A stretch of DNA of 64,000 nt from Hymenobacter gelipurpurascens (GCF_900187375.1 NZ_FYEW01000002.1:992001-1056000); one strand, 5' to 3'. Counted from the stretch's first letter, positions 1 to 9,127 are shown. Numbers and translations: made by a program. Notes: generated by a model not told the origin, from the sequence alone.

Positions 1-83
1 CTACTTTTCTGGTGATCGGGACCAAGGCTACAATAGTGTGTGGCCCGCCTTGGTGTGCTGCTTGGCGGCCAATCGGATAATTG

Positions 84-2390
84 ATGTTTCGGGCATTCCT
101 CTTGAATGAAAAACTCATGCGCTCTACTTCTCACTCTGCATTTACCACCCACACCTGCTTCACTCAGTTTCTGACACAAATCAACAACATAGCTGTAGGC
201 CTCTGCCGCTATGCGTTGGTGGTAGGCCTGCTACTTACCGGCCTGTCGGCCAGTGCTCAGAAAACGGGGTTTGGGGGCTCCCTGTTCTCCCAGTTCGGCA
301 ATGAGCCGACGAAAGAGCAGTGGATCTTCGGCATTCTTAACCCCAACAATTCCGAATACTTCGAGGGCACTTCTACTCCTCAGCGCCTCCTGCTCAAGGA
401 CATTCCGCGCACTGCCTCGGGCACCGATAAGCATACGCTGTATTTCCGGGTGCTGGCCACCAAAAGCGGCATCAATGCCTACGACTTTCTGGTTAGCTAC
501 GACCAAACCAAAGTGGACTATGACGCCATAACCGGCACGGAACGCCCCGACCTGACCCCTACAGTAAGTGGCGAATCAACACAAGGAGAAAAAGACTTGC
601 TGGCGGCACTGTATGGCAAAACCGGGCCCTTCAAAGCCTTGGCTACAGCTCCTACAGCTGCTCAGCACAAGGGTGCCGTGGGTACCAGCAAAACCACCGC
701 GTACATTGTCAATAAATATGACGGGCTTTACCCTGGCGATGCCCGAAAAGTACAACTCTATAGCGATGAGGAGTTTGTAGGCACTCCGGTTTTACGCCTG
801 ATGAGCTACACAAACCCGGACAAGGACCAGGACTCTTATGCGCTGTATGAATTAGAATTTGAATTTAAGCGGGGCACCACCGTCACTTCTCCCGACTTGC
901 TGCTGCTGATGGGTGGCCACTTGGCCCTCAGCGGGCAGAGCGGCCCCGTAACGCTGGCCGAAATTCGCTACGATAACAGCAAAGGCGCTTCCTTCATCAG
1001 CGGTGGGCCTTATCACTTCAAGCTGGATAAGCTGGACGGCATCAGCCTGGGTAATCAGGACAACCAGATCCAGTCGGGCGCCATCACTATTTTTGTAGCC
1101 TCCCGTTGCACCCTAGCTGATAATATCAATACCTGCGCCGGCTCAATACTGGACTACAGCGTTTCCACAAATGCTTCGGGCGCTACCATTACCTGGACGA
1201 TTCAAGGAAGTGGAACATTTGTGGATGCGAGCGGCGCGCCAACCACTCCCGGCAATACCACAGCCGTGAAGGTGAAAGCCTCCGATGTAGGCACCACTGC
1301 CGGAACCTTCACCGTCACGGCCACTATCACGGCCCCAGGGTTTGTGGGTAGTTCCTGCTCTGATGTGGTAACCGTAAACCCACTTCCGACCGTGACGGCC
1401 GACGATAAGCCCGTGTGCGTAGGAAGCACGGTGCAGCTGACAGGCAGTCCGAGTGGGGGAACCTGGAGTGGTGCCAATGTTTCGGGCTCTACCTTCAATG
1501 CAGCCGGACTCACGGCGGGCACCTATACCGTCACCTATTCCTTCACGAGTGCTGGGGGGTGCACCTCCACTGACAACGCTACCATCACGGTGAATGACCT
1601 GCCTACCGCAGGTATTACAGGAGGCACCTTCTGTAAAAACGGCACCACTCAGCTCTCGATAACGAGTGGCCCTACCACTGGCACTTTCAGCGCCAGCCCG
1701 TCCGGCCTCAGCATCAGCAGCTCTGGTCTCATAAACCTAGCAGCCAGTACTCTCGGCACCTACACCGTCACGTACAGCTTCTCTGATGCCAACTCCTGCT
1801 CTAACACGACGACTTCCTCTGTAACCGTAAACGATCAGCCTGGCCAACCCGCCGTGACGGTTGTGCAGCCTAGCTGTTCCTCCATGACCGGCACCGTAAC
1901 CGTCACGAGCCCAGTAGGCCCCAATGTGGAGTACAGCAACCAGGGAGGTGCGTATCAGTCTGAGGCAACCTTCACTTTCAATGCCGGACAGGGCTACAGC
2001 ATTGTGGCCAGAACGAAGAACACGGAGTGTAAATCAGCGGCGGCCGTCTGTACCCCCGATCCTAATTATCCGGTGGCCGGCCTTAAGGCCAGCACCCAAT
2101 TGAAGCAGGCAGTGGAGGCCCCGGAAAAAGTCATTCAGACGGAGGCCTACCCCAACCCTACTGGCTCCGATGCCACCATCAACTTTTCAGTACCCAAGAG
2201 CGGGCGCGTTCTGGTAAACGTGTATAACTCCATGGGCAAGCAGGTAGGCGTACTCTTCGATGGAGAGGTGAAAGCCGGGGAGCAACGGTCGGTGGTGATG
2301 AAAGGCGGCGCGCTGCCTACGGGCACCTACTACTACCGCGTCACGAGCCATGGCAAAACCCAGACGAACCGCATAAGCCTCGCTAAATAA
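84..2390 (+). CDS. Secreted modular protein with type IX sorting domain
   Basis: This is a large exported protein of unknown ligand, probably exposed at the cell surface. The start is taken at the ATG at 84; a TTG lies one codon earlier and an ATG at 117 is an equally good alternative. A hydrophobic stretch ending in SASAQ (about residues 45-59) looks like a signal peptide. Residues about 95-330 resemble a cohesin-like beta domain. Residues about 340-590 hold Cys-containing Ig/PKD-like repeats, each ending near VTVN. The last 80 residues form a type A T9SS C-terminal domain: AYPNP, then a beta-rich region with GTYYYRV, ending in a short basic tail. In Bacteroidota this domain directs export by the type IX system and is then cleaved. 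The domain order is seen; the function of the middle part is unknown. Confidence 0.85.
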   Translation: MFRAFLLNEKLMRSTSHSAFTTHTCFTQFLTQINNIAVGLCRYALVVGLLLTGLSASAQKTGFGGSLFSQFGNEPTKEQWIFGILNPNNSEYFEGTSTPQRLLLKDIPRTASGTDKHTLYFRVLATKSGINAYDFLVSYDQTKVDYDAITGTERPDLTPTVSGESTQGEKDLLAALYGKTGPFKALATAPTAAQHKGAVGTSKTTAYIVNKYDGLYPGDARKVQLYSDEEFVGTPVLRLMSYTNPDKDQDSYALYELEFEFKRGTTVTSPDLLLLMGGHLALSGQSGPVTLAEIRYDNSKGASFISGGPYHFKLDKLDGISLGNQDNQIQSGAITIFVASRCTLADNINTCAGSILDYSVSTNASGATITWTIQGSGTFVDASGAPTTPGNTTAVKVKASDVGTTAGTFTVTATITAPGFVGSSCSDVVTVNPLPTVTADDKPVCVGSTVQLTGSPSGGTWSGANVSGSTFNAAGLTAGTYTVTYSFTSAGGCTSTDNATITVNDLPTAGITGGTFCKNGTTQLSITSGPTTGTFSASPSGLSISSSGLINLAASTLGTYTVTYSFSDANSCSNTTTSSVTVNDQPGQPAVTVVQPSCSSMTGTVTVTSPVGPNVEYSNQGGAYQSEATFTFNAGQGYSIVARTKNTECKSAAAVCTPDPNYPVAGLKASTQLKQAVEAPEKVIQTEAYPNPTGSDATINFSVPKSGRVLVNVYNSMGKQVGVLFDGEVKAGEQRSVVMKGGALPTGTYYYRVTSHGKTQTNRISLAK

Positions 2391-2415
2391 GGCCTTCCGG
2401 TAGCTCTGGCTTACG

Positions 2416-2446
2416 AAAGCCTCCCCCATATTTTGGGGGAGGCTTT
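2416..2446. terminator. Bidirectional terminator hairpin
   Basis: A perfect 12-bp stem (AAAGCCTCCCCC with its complement) encloses a 7-nt loop. Both arms carry A/T at the base. It lies between two convergent genes and can end transcription from either side. Confidence 0.75.
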
Positions 2447-2494
2447 TCGGCGCGTGCTCATACCGTAGTTATCGGGTTTTCTTCCAGCCGCTAG

Positions 2495-3634
2495 CTACAG
2501 TAGCAGCACATCAATGCGGTGGGCATGCACCATCTGGAGCGAGGCCGACCAGGCGAAAACGGTGAAGTAGCCATCCTGGGAGGCCACCAGGGCCAGGGCA
2601 TTGCGCTGGTCGTGCACGAACTGAGCGGCGGCGAGGTGGCGCGTGCCGCCGTTCTGGGCCGGGTGCAGATGCTGCATGCTGCTCCCCACCACGGGCTCCG
2701 TCAGAACCATTTTATCTACGGGGGCGCTGCCGTCCGCGCGCGATACCTTGGCCCCAAATGCCAGCAGGTGGTATTCCCGCGTGATGACCGTGGCCCCATC
2801 AACAGCCGTGAAGCCGCCCACGATGCCAATGTTGCGCAGCAGCCGGTCCTGCCACTTCCGCTCCGACTGGTCTTGCTCCTGTGCCTCCACAATGCCCCGA
2901 TAGGCAGGAGTAATAGGGTAAGTCATGGGCTGCACAATGGAGGCTTTCCATTCTTCTGACTGAGCCGGAACCACCAGCACTAGGCCCCCGCGGCCATGAG
3001 CCCGCATGGCCGAGGCCAGTTCCAGAAGCACTGTATCATGCTCATCGGCCTCCTCCCCAAACCCACCGGGCAGAAACGCATCCAGGGCCGGGCAATCGGC
3101 CACGGCGGCGTTGTCGGCATCTACGAGCTGCAACTGGTCGCCGCGCAGGATGGCCACGTTCACAAATTTGCCGAAGCCATCGGTGCGGCGGTGCTTCACT
3201 ACCAGCAGGCCCGGCTCTATTACTTCCAGCACAAAGCACAGCGGTGGAATACCGATGGCGGTGCCCCACACGTACAGCCCATCGTCATCAAACCACACGC
3301 CCAGATGAATGCCCGGCTGCGCTACGGCCGGCGCCAGTTTGAGCAGGTTATAAGGAATCAGGCGGCGCGGATGGGCAAATACTACGGGCTGCGTGGCTTG
3401 GTCTGGCGGCAGCAGGGCCAGCGAGATTTTGGGCGAGTAGCCTTCTTCCCGGCGCAGACTGGCCCAGAACGCCACATCAATGATGGTTTCTACCCATTGC
3501 CCCTGCGGCGGTGGGGCCAGCCGGGCCACCTCACTGGGCTGAGCGGCCGCCCGGTGCCGGGCAAAATGCGTTTCAATCATAGGGGCTACCACGCGGGCGG
3601 CCAGGTACGAGGGTTCTGAAAGCATGCTGGCCAA
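2495..3634 (-). CDS. DACNV-like sensor plus diadenylate cyclase (DAC/DisA_N) domain protein
   Basis: Protein of 379 residues with no signal peptide. The C-terminal third (about residues 265-375) has the two signature motifs of diadenylate cyclase domains: DGA at 279-281, and GGTRH at 329-333 followed by small residues and an alternating hydrophobic strand ending in FTVF. In DisA and CdaA these motifs bind ATP and metal to make cyclic di-AMP. Residues 1-200 form a separate alpha/beta region that I match, from memory only, to the DACNV sensor type described N-terminal to DAC domains in predicted nucleotide-signalling proteins. It stands alone and converges on the upstream gene. ATG at 3634 is used; the ATG at 3625 is possible. 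That it makes a cyclic dinucleotide is inference from the two motifs. Confidence 0.7.
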   Translation of the reverse strand: MASMLSEPSYLAARVVAPMIETHFARHRAAAQPSEVARLAPPPQGQWVETIIDVAFWASLRREEGYSPKISLALLPPDQATQPVVFAHPRRLIPYNLLKLAPAVAQPGIHLGVWFDDDGLYVWGTAIGIPPLCFVLEVIEPGLLVVKHRRTDGFGKFVNVAILRGDQLQLVDADNAAVADCPALDAFLPGGFGEEADEHDTVLLELASAMRAHGRGGLVLVVPAQSEEWKASIVQPMTYPITPAYRGIVEAQEQDQSERKWQDRLLRNIGIVGGFTAVDGATVITREYHLLAFGAKVSRADGSAPVDKMVLTEPVVGSSMQHLHPAQNGGTRHLAAAQFVHDQRNALALVASQDGYFTVFAWSASLQMVHAHRIDVLLL

Positions 3635-3917
3635 GTTCGGGGCTTTTCGGGGCGAAACCTACTCCAGAAGGTCTATTCCGCAGCTTCCAGCAGCATTCTG
3701 CGGCAGGGCTCTACTACTTGCGAGAATAAGCGGTAGATTTGCAGTATTAGTTACACCTCGCATCCGGCCCCACCCCCAGCCGCGCCCGGCACTTTAGCCC
3801 GCGCCTCAGCCTGGCTTTTTCGCCCTCCGCTGGCCTTACCGCCTCCAGCTTAGCCGCTGGCCTCCTCTACTTATTACCCGCAAACTGGGAGTAAGCGGAT
3901 TTCTTTATATTAAGAAA

Positions 3918-3950
3918 TTTGATTATTGAACCTACCATAGTTATATTTTG
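3918..3950 (+). promoter_or_regulatory. Candidate Bacteroidota promoter for the cold-shock gene
   Basis: TTTG at 3918-3921 is followed after 20 nt by TATATTTTG at 3942-3950, close to the TTG / TAnnTTTG elements at 19-21 nt spacing used by the Bacteroidota primary sigma factor. It would give a leader of about 70 nt before the start at 4026; long leaders are common on cold-shock mRNAs. The rest of the 391-bp gap (3635-4025) shows nothing else. Confidence 0.5.
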
Positions 3951-4025
3951 TCCTATTAGAACACAGAACGAGCCTTTCTCACTGACTACGCTTAGCAAAG
4001 CGCATACAAACGACCACTAACACGC

Positions 4026-4484
4026 ATGGGTAAATCGCAAGCCACCTTCGGCAAAAAGGAAAACGAAAAGAAGCGCTTGAAAAAGCGCATGGACAAGGAG
4101 GAGAAGAAAGAAGAGCGCCAGGCCAACGCCAAAAAGGGCCAGGCTCTGGAAGAAATGCTGGCCTACGTAGACGAGAACGGCAACATTTCCTCTACTCCTC
4201 CGGATCCCAAGAAAAAGAAGGAAATCAAAACCGAGGACATCCGCATCGGCGCGATGAAGCAGGAGGATATGGAGCAGGAAGACCCGATCCGCAAAGGCAC
4301 GGTTACGTTCTTCAACGACTCCAAAGGCTACGGTTTCATCAAGGACTCCGAGACGCAGCAGAGCATTTTCGTGCACGCGAACGGCTTGAGCGGCATTACT
4401 ATCAAGGAGAACGACAAAGTGACGTTCGAGGTAGAAATGGGTCCTAAAGGTCCTAGCGCTTTCGGCGTGAAGCTCCAAGCGTAA
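4026..4484 (+). CDS. Cold-shock domain protein with a basic N-terminal extension
   Basis: Protein of 152 residues. The C-terminal 62 residues (about 90-152) are a classic cold-shock domain, with RNP1 KGYGFI at 100-105 and RNP2 SIFVHA at 113-118, the aromatic strands that stack on single-stranded RNA or DNA. Residues 1-88 are highly charged and Lys/Glu-rich, probably helical, and contain KKKKE. This makes the protein about twice the length of a minimal CspA. Proteins of this layout are common in Bacteroidota and are presumed RNA chaperones. A good promoter lies about 75 nt upstream and a hairpin terminator follows directly, so it is probably monocistronic. Confidence 0.9.
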   Translation: MGKSQATFGKKENEKKRLKKRMDKEEKKEERQANAKKGQALEEMLAYVDENGNISSTPPDPKKKKEIKTEDIRIGAMKQEDMEQEDPIRKGTVTFFNDSKGYGFIKDSETQQSIFVHANGLSGITIKENDKVTFEVEMGPKGPSAFGVKLQA

Positions 4485-4506
4485 GTACCATTCCCTCACA
4501 ACCAGA

Positions 4507-4539
4507 AGAGGCTGAAGCTCCCGGAGCTCCAGCCTTTTT
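4507..4539 (+). terminator. Terminator after the cold-shock gene
   Basis: AGGCTGAAGCTCC pairs with GGAGCTCCAGCCT (one mismatch) and is followed by a run of five T. It begins 23 nt after the stop codon. Confidence 0.75.
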
Positions 4540-4627
4540 CCGTTTATGGGTCACTAGCTATAGGCCAAAAAAAATAGTACACACTTCGATTATTGCAGCT
4601 TATTGCCAATGGCCTAGGCCACTGTGC

Positions 4628-5974
4628 TCACCGCAGGGGCGTGGCGGCCGTAGTCTGGCGCACAAACAGTAGGGCATCGAAGGCTTCCGTGAGCTTGAAG
4701 TTGGAGTAATCGTCTTTGCCGCTGGAAGGCATATAGCCCACGAAACGCAGGGGACGCTTCAGGTTTTGCGTGCTTAGCTGCTTGGTGCTGAGGTAGAACA
4801 CGGGCGCGCTTACCTCGCTCAAAAAAGCCTCCCAGGAGCCCACCAGCGGCGACTCAAGGGGGTAGCTGGCCATGGGGCTGGTGCGGGTGATGCGTTTATC
4901 GGTGGTAGCGGCGAAGGTGCCGGTAGCGGTGCTGGTGCCCAGCACAAAGTACTGCCCGGGCAACATGCGCTCCAGAAAGGCACCCGTGCCACCGCCGTTG
5001 CCAGGATCATCGGCCATGGCAATCTTGCGAGAAACGTGAGCATCGTGAGCCCACACAATCACCTTCTCGTTTTTGCCCCGCACCATGAAGTTGGTCATTT
5101 CAGCCATCAGGCTGTCGCGGGAGCTGTTGCGCTTTTTCACCGTGAATTGGTAGAACACATCGAAGGCCACCTTCGCATCAAGCGCAAAGCCTTCGGCCAG
5201 TTCCCGCTGCTTGCGGGGCAGGCGGGCAGTGGTTAAGGTCTGCTGGATTTTCTCGGCGGTGTAGTAGCCCTCCAGGCCACCGGCAAGCCAGCGCTTCCGT
5301 GGAAATTTGAAGTCTTTCTTGTTCAGGTTATCCCAGATAGAGTCTTGCAAGGCCGCATGCTTGGTAAGCGTAGCGGTTAGCTCCTGTAGGCCACTCTTAG
5401 GGTAGCGGGCGGCCAGCGCACTTAGCTCCCGGGCTTCGGGCAGTACGTAGCCGAAATCGATGCCGCGTACCTGCACCTGGCGGCGGTGCGTGCGGTTGTG
5501 GGTTTGCATCCAGGTGAGCAGCTCGGCGGTTTCCTGGTTTTGCCAAATGCTGTACAGGTGGGCCTTCATGAGGGATTCCACGGCGGCCTTGGGCTGGCGC
5601 AGGCCCTCGTTGAGCAGATAGGTGTCGGTGTAGTCATTCTCGAGAGCCACCTGCGAAAAGCCATATTCCTCCATCAGGATGCGCGTCAGCCAGAAGCGCA
5701 GCTTATAGAACTCGGCGGTACCGTGGGTGCCTTCGCCCATAGCCACTACTTTCTTGCCAGCCATCTGTTTCACCAGGGGCTGAACCGTGGCCCGGAACTC
5801 TTCGAAGCTCTGCACACTCACGGCGTTGATGAGGCTAGGATTGAGGGAGATGCGGGCCGTATCGGTAGCAGCGGCAACGGGTGCAGTGGGTGTAGCCGCC
5901 GACTGGCCTAGGGCCGCCACGGAAGCGGTAGAGAGCAGGGCCGAAGCGAGCAGGGAGCGAAGCGAAGTTTTCAT
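4628..5974 (-). CDS. Exported erythromycin-esterase family protein
   Basis: Protein of 448 residues from the ATG at 5974. This start is chosen because it opens a clean signal peptide (MKTSLRSLLAS... VAALGQ); an upstream in-frame ATG at 6040 would bury it. The family signature GEGTHG (about residues 80-85), with the Glu and His of the proposed metal or catalytic site, is present, as is the later VIVWAHDAHVS segment. EreA-type esterases open the macrolide ring, but most chromosomal relatives have unknown substrates, and export is unusual for a resistance enzyme. The gene diverges from the LytS-type kinase. Whether it confers macrolide resistance cannot be told from sequence. Confidence 0.85.
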   Translation of the reverse strand: MKTSLRSLLASALLSTASVAALGQSAATPTAPVAAATDTARISLNPSLINAVSVQSFEEFRATVQPLVKQMAGKKVVAMGEGTHGTAEFYKLRFWLTRILMEEYGFSQVALENDYTDTYLLNEGLRQPKAAVESLMKAHLYSIWQNQETAELLTWMQTHNRTHRRQVQVRGIDFGYVLPEARELSALAARYPKSGLQELTATLTKHAALQDSIWDNLNKKDFKFPRKRWLAGGLEGYYTAEKIQQTLTTARLPRKQRELAEGFALDAKVAFDVFYQFTVKKRNSSRDSLMAEMTNFMVRGKNEKVIVWAHDAHVSRKIAMADDPGNGGGTGAFLERMLPGQYFVLGTSTATGTFAATTDKRITRTSPMASYPLESPLVGSWEAFLSEVSAPVFYLSTKQLSTQNLKRPLRFVGYMPSSGKDDYSNFKLTEAFDALLFVRQTTAATPLR

Positions 5975-6198
5975 GGGTATGGGAGAAAGAAGGATGTCTG
6001 GATTGCCCCTCGTTTGCCGATGGGGAACGATGCAAAGCAACAGCCCCCAGGCCGCTCCTACCGGCTTTCTTCGACCAGTACAGGCCCATTTCCGACCAAT
6101 GCTGACCAGCCATTTTTTGGTCGAAAAAACACCCCGCTTGGTCGAAAAACGGAGGAACCCTAGTGGCCCACAGGCGAAAAAACCACCACCTTCGCCGC

Positions 6199-7293
6199 AT
6201 GCCCACCACTGCCACCGACCGGCCTAGCCGTTTCCCTCTCTTCTTCGAGTTTCTGATCTGGGGCTTGTATGTAGGCCTGTATAAGTATGCGTATTACCTG
6301 GAGCTGGCACCCAAGCTGCCCCGGCCGGTACTGGATGTATTCCCGTATCCGCAGCTTTTCCTGTTTGCGCTGGTGGCCACGCTGTATGTGGTGCCGTACT
6401 ACCGCTGGCTGCTGCCTGTGTTGCTGCGCCAGCGGCGCTATGCCGTGCTGGTGGGCGTTTCGTTGGTGTATTTGTGGTGGGGTATCAAGCTGAACACTGG
6501 CCTAGCGGCTCTGCTGTTTAGCCCACTGGCCGCGCCTCCTTCGCTCACGGCCTTTTACCAGCAGTATGCGCTACATGGGGCCGGACAGTTCTTCAGCATG
6601 GCTAATCCGCAGCTAGGCCTGTTGCTGACTGATTTGCTGGCCTTTAGCTGCGTGGCCTTCGTACGCTCCGCCTTCGAGCAAGAGTACCGCCGCCGCCACC
6701 TGGAGAAAGACCACCTGGCCCTGCAGCTGGAGCAGCTCAAGAGCCAGCTGCAACCCCACTTTCTGTTCAACACGCTCAACAGCATCTACGGCCTAAGCCT
6801 GGCGGGCTCGCCGGAAACGCCGCGTTTTATTCTACTACTCTCAGAGCTGATGCGCTACGTGCTTTACGACAGCGGCAAGGAGTACATCAGTCTGCCCGAG
6901 GAGGTTACGTTTCTGGAAAATTACTTCGAGATGGAACAGCGCAAATATGCCGGCGCCAGCATCCGGTTCCGCACTGAGGGCAACGCCACTGGCCTACAGG
7001 TGCCGCCCCTGCTGCTGCTGCCGCTGGTAGAAAACAGCTTTAAGCATGGCCGCCACCATTTCTCGGATGCCGCCAGCGTAGAAGCAACCCTCACGGCCTC
7101 GCCCGGCCACCTGCACTTCCTCATCGAAAACGACATGCTGCCCGAAGCCCCGGCGGCCAGTCCCCGCCGGAGCGGCGGCATCGGCCTCCAGAACATCCGG
7201 CAGCGCCTGAATCTGTATTACCCCAACGCCCACAATCTGCAACTCTCTGAGCACAACGGCCGCTACCGCGCCGAGCTGACACTGCAGGTGTAA
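6199..7293 (+). CDS. LytS-type sensor histidine kinase
   Basis: Membrane histidine kinase of 364 residues from the ATG at 6199 (an upstream in-frame ATG at 6163 is less likely because it only adds a basic tail). About four transmembrane helices fill residues 15-157. A short linker leads to the His_kinase domain with QPHFLFNTLN, where His187 is the phosphorylated residue, then the N box LPLVENSFKHG and the G box GGIGLQNIRQRL of the ATPase half. It is the partner of the LytTR regulator that follows. No periplasmic sensor domain is seen, so the stimulus is unknown. A perfect 38-bp inverted repeat begins at the last base of its stop codon. Confidence 0.93.
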   Translation: MPTTATDRPSRFPLFFEFLIWGLYVGLYKYAYYLELAPKLPRPVLDVFPYPQLFLFALVATLYVVPYYRWLLPVLLRQRRYAVLVGVSLVYLWWGIKLNTGLAALLFSPLAAPPSLTAFYQQYALHGAGQFFSMANPQLGLLLTDLLAFSCVAFVRSAFEQEYRRRHLEKDHLALQLEQLKSQLQPHFLFNTLNSIYGLSLAGSPETPRFILLLSELMRYVLYDSGKEYISLPEEVTFLENYFEMEQRKYAGASIRFRTEGNATGLQVPPLLLLPLVENSFKHGRHHFSDAASVEATLTASPGHLHFLIENDMLPEAPAASPRRSGGIGLQNIRQRLNLYYPNAHNLQLSEHNGRYRAELTLQV

Positions 7294-7390
7294 CCCCACC
7301 CCCGGCCCCTCCCCTCCGGGAGAGGGGTGCCAGACGATAGACGTTCCAGAACGCACCCCTCTCCCGGAGGGGAGGGGCCGGGGGTGGGGT
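7293..7390. repeat. Perfect 38-bp inverted repeat between kinase and regulator genes
   Basis: Bases 7293-7330 and 7353-7390 are perfectly complementary over 38 bp with a 22-nt loop. The left arm begins with the last A of the kinase stop codon. The arms are C/G homopolymer-rich (GGGGTGGGG type) and resemble the GAGGGG..GGGGTGG stretch in the outer arms of the element at 15547-15855, so both probably belong to one dispersed family. There is no T-tract, so it need not terminate transcription. Confidence 0.9.
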
Positions 7391-7434
7391 CAGGCAGTAG
7401 AACCAGCTTATCCACTACATTGCCATCCTACCTT

Positions 7435-8139
7435 ATGACTACTACTCCTGCCCCCGTTCGCTGCCTGATTGTGGACGATGAGCCGCTGGCCCACCAAGTG
7501 CTCACGCAGTTCATTGGCCAGACGCCGGGGCTGATACTCACGGGCAAGTGTCGCAACGCTATTGAGGCGCACGAGCACCTACAGCAGCACCCCGTAGATT
7601 TGCTCTTTCTGGATATTGAGATGCCGCTGGTGAGTGGCCTACACTTTCTGAAAAGCCTGCAGAACCCGCCCAAAACCGTATTGACAACGGCCTATCGCGA
7701 GTATGCCTACGAGGGCTACGAGCTGGACGTACTGGACTATCTGCTCAAGCCCTTCAGCTACGAGCGGTTCATGAAGGCCATTTCGCGCTTGCCGGCCGTG
7801 CAACCTATTCCGGCCGCCGATGCCGCAGAGGAACGGTACCTGCTGGTGAAAGAGCGGCAAGGGCTGCTGAAAGTGCCACACCGGGATATTGTGTACGTGG
7901 AGGGCTGCAAGGATTACGTGAAGCTCATTACGGCCACCAAAACCTACCTACTGCACCAGACGATGAAGGAGATGGTGGAAACCCTGGGCCCCAGCTACCT
8001 GCGTGTGCACCGCTCTTTCATTGTGGGCACGGCTCACATCAAGCTGCTCCAACCCGAAAACGTGGTCCTGACGGATAACACCTTCATTCCTATCGGCAAC
8101 TCCTATAAGCCTGAGGTGCAGACATTTTTCAGGAAGTAG
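7435..8139 (+). CDS. LytTR-family response regulator
   Basis: Protein of 234 residues from the ATG at 7435. Upstream in-frame starts would translate through the inverted repeat and are rejected. The receiver domain has VDDEP near the N-terminus, phospho-acceptor Asp60 in LLFLDIEMP, and the LLKPF lysine near residue 107. Residues about 135-234 are a LytTR DNA-binding domain, with DIVYVEGCKDYVKL and the YLRVHRSFIV strand. It is the cognate partner of the preceding LytS-type kinase. Such pairs usually act as transcription activators binding direct repeats upstream of targets; no target is evident here. Confidence 0.94.
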   Translation: MTTTPAPVRCLIVDDEPLAHQVLTQFIGQTPGLILTGKCRNAIEAHEHLQQHPVDLLFLDIEMPLVSGLHFLKSLQNPPKTVLTTAYREYAYEGYELDVLDYLLKPFSYERFMKAISRLPAVQPIPAADAAEERYLLVKERQGLLKVPHRDIVYVEGCKDYVKLITATKTYLLHQTMKEMVETLGPSYLRVHRSFIVGTAHIKLLQPENVVLTDNTFIPIGNSYKPEVQTFFRK

Positions 8140-8157
8140 GGCTATTGGTATGGCACT

Positions 8158-8197
8158 AAAAAAGGCTGAAGCCCCTATTGGAGCTTCAGCCTTTTTT
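8158..8197. terminator. Bidirectional terminator hairpin
   Basis: AAAAAAGGCTGAAGC pairs with GCTTCAGCCTTTTTT, giving A- and T-tracts on both sides. It separates the convergent regulator and outer-membrane protein genes. Confidence 0.85.
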
Positions 8198-8230
8198 AGC
8201 AGCTTCAAACCGGCGCTAGGCCACTCTGTT

Positions 8231-8878
8231 CTAGGGCTTAAGCTGATAGCTGAGCGAAGCCTGCAGCACCTGGTTTTTCAGGTCGCCGCGGTAGGGCTGG
8301 TCTTCCCGGTTGAAGGCCACCAGACCCGTAGAAGCGCGTAGGCCTATCCCGAAGCCGGCGGGCAGCTGCAGGCCCAGCCCACCGGTCAGGCTCACATCAA
8401 TTCGGCGGTACCTATCGGAGGCGGCGCGGTCAATATCCTGTTGGTAGCCTCCTACAATGGTGCTGCCATATACGGTGCCTTTTTCGTGGGCACTTAGCAG
8501 CATGCCGGCCTGGGGCCCTGCTTCCAGATACAACTTCCCGAAGGTGGCGCGCAGCATGATGGGCACATTTACATAGGAGCGGTTCAGACGATAATCGGCA
8601 CCGTAGCCGCCATCGGCTATGCTGTGGTCGTCGAGCTTTAGCTGCATATTCTGGCGGCTGTAGGCCACTTCCGGTACCACCGAGAGGTGCTCCGTCAGCT
8701 TGTGTACATAATACACGCCCACTTGGTAGCCCAGCCGCCCATCGGCGCTGGCGTTGCGCTCCTGGTTGCTGGAGGAGGTAGAAAGCAGTGAGGTGTTGAG
8801 CCCTGCTTTCAGGCCCAACTGCGCGTGCGCGCTACCAGCCAGCAACATCCCGGCTGAAAGTAGTACAAGGTATTTCAT
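8231..8878 (-). CDS. Outer-membrane beta-barrel protein (PorT/OmpX-like)
   Basis: Protein of 215 residues with a signal peptide (MKYLVLLSAGMLLAGSAHAQ). The mature part starts with LGLKAGLN and contains repeated amphipathic strands such as GYQVGVYYVHKL, LSVVPEVAYS and YVNVPIMLRATF, ending in LSYQLKP. This is the usual pattern of the small 8-10 strand barrels annotated as porin-family or outer-membrane beta-barrel proteins in Bacteroidota. It stands alone, with a shared terminator at its 3' end. Ligand and role are unknown. Confidence 0.8.
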   Translation of the reverse strand: MKYLVLLSAGMLLAGSAHAQLGLKAGLNTSLLSTSSSNQERNASADGRLGYQVGVYYVHKLTEHLSVVPEVAYSRQNMQLKLDDHSIADGGYGADYRLNRSYVNVPIMLRATFGKLYLEAGPQAGMLLSAHEKGTVYGSTIVGGYQQDIDRAASDRYRRIDVSLTGGLGLQLPAGFGIGLRASTGLVAFNREDQPYRGDLKNQVLQASLSYQLKP

Positions 8879-9127
8879 AGTGTAGCGGCTTAAGAATTTG
8901 GCTTTTCCTGTAACAGAGAGCTCCGGCTGGCCTCCACGGTTGCATACACCAACGCCCTCCGCAGTAGTACTTGTCGGGTAGGCTGTTGTAGGCCAGCAGA
9001 AAAAGCTGCCGGATGCCGTTGGGAAGTAGCTCGGCGTTAGGGTTTGCGCGCCGTTTTCAGGAGCTTTGCCGCCGTATCTGCGGCACAGGCGTTTGGCCGC
9101 CTGGCCAGTTTTGTTGTCTATTTCTAT

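Noticed and set aside
4628..5974. Macrolide resistance gene
   Set aside because: The family match is to erythromycin esterases, but the protein is exported and most such chromosomal relatives have unknown substrates, so resistance is not claimed.
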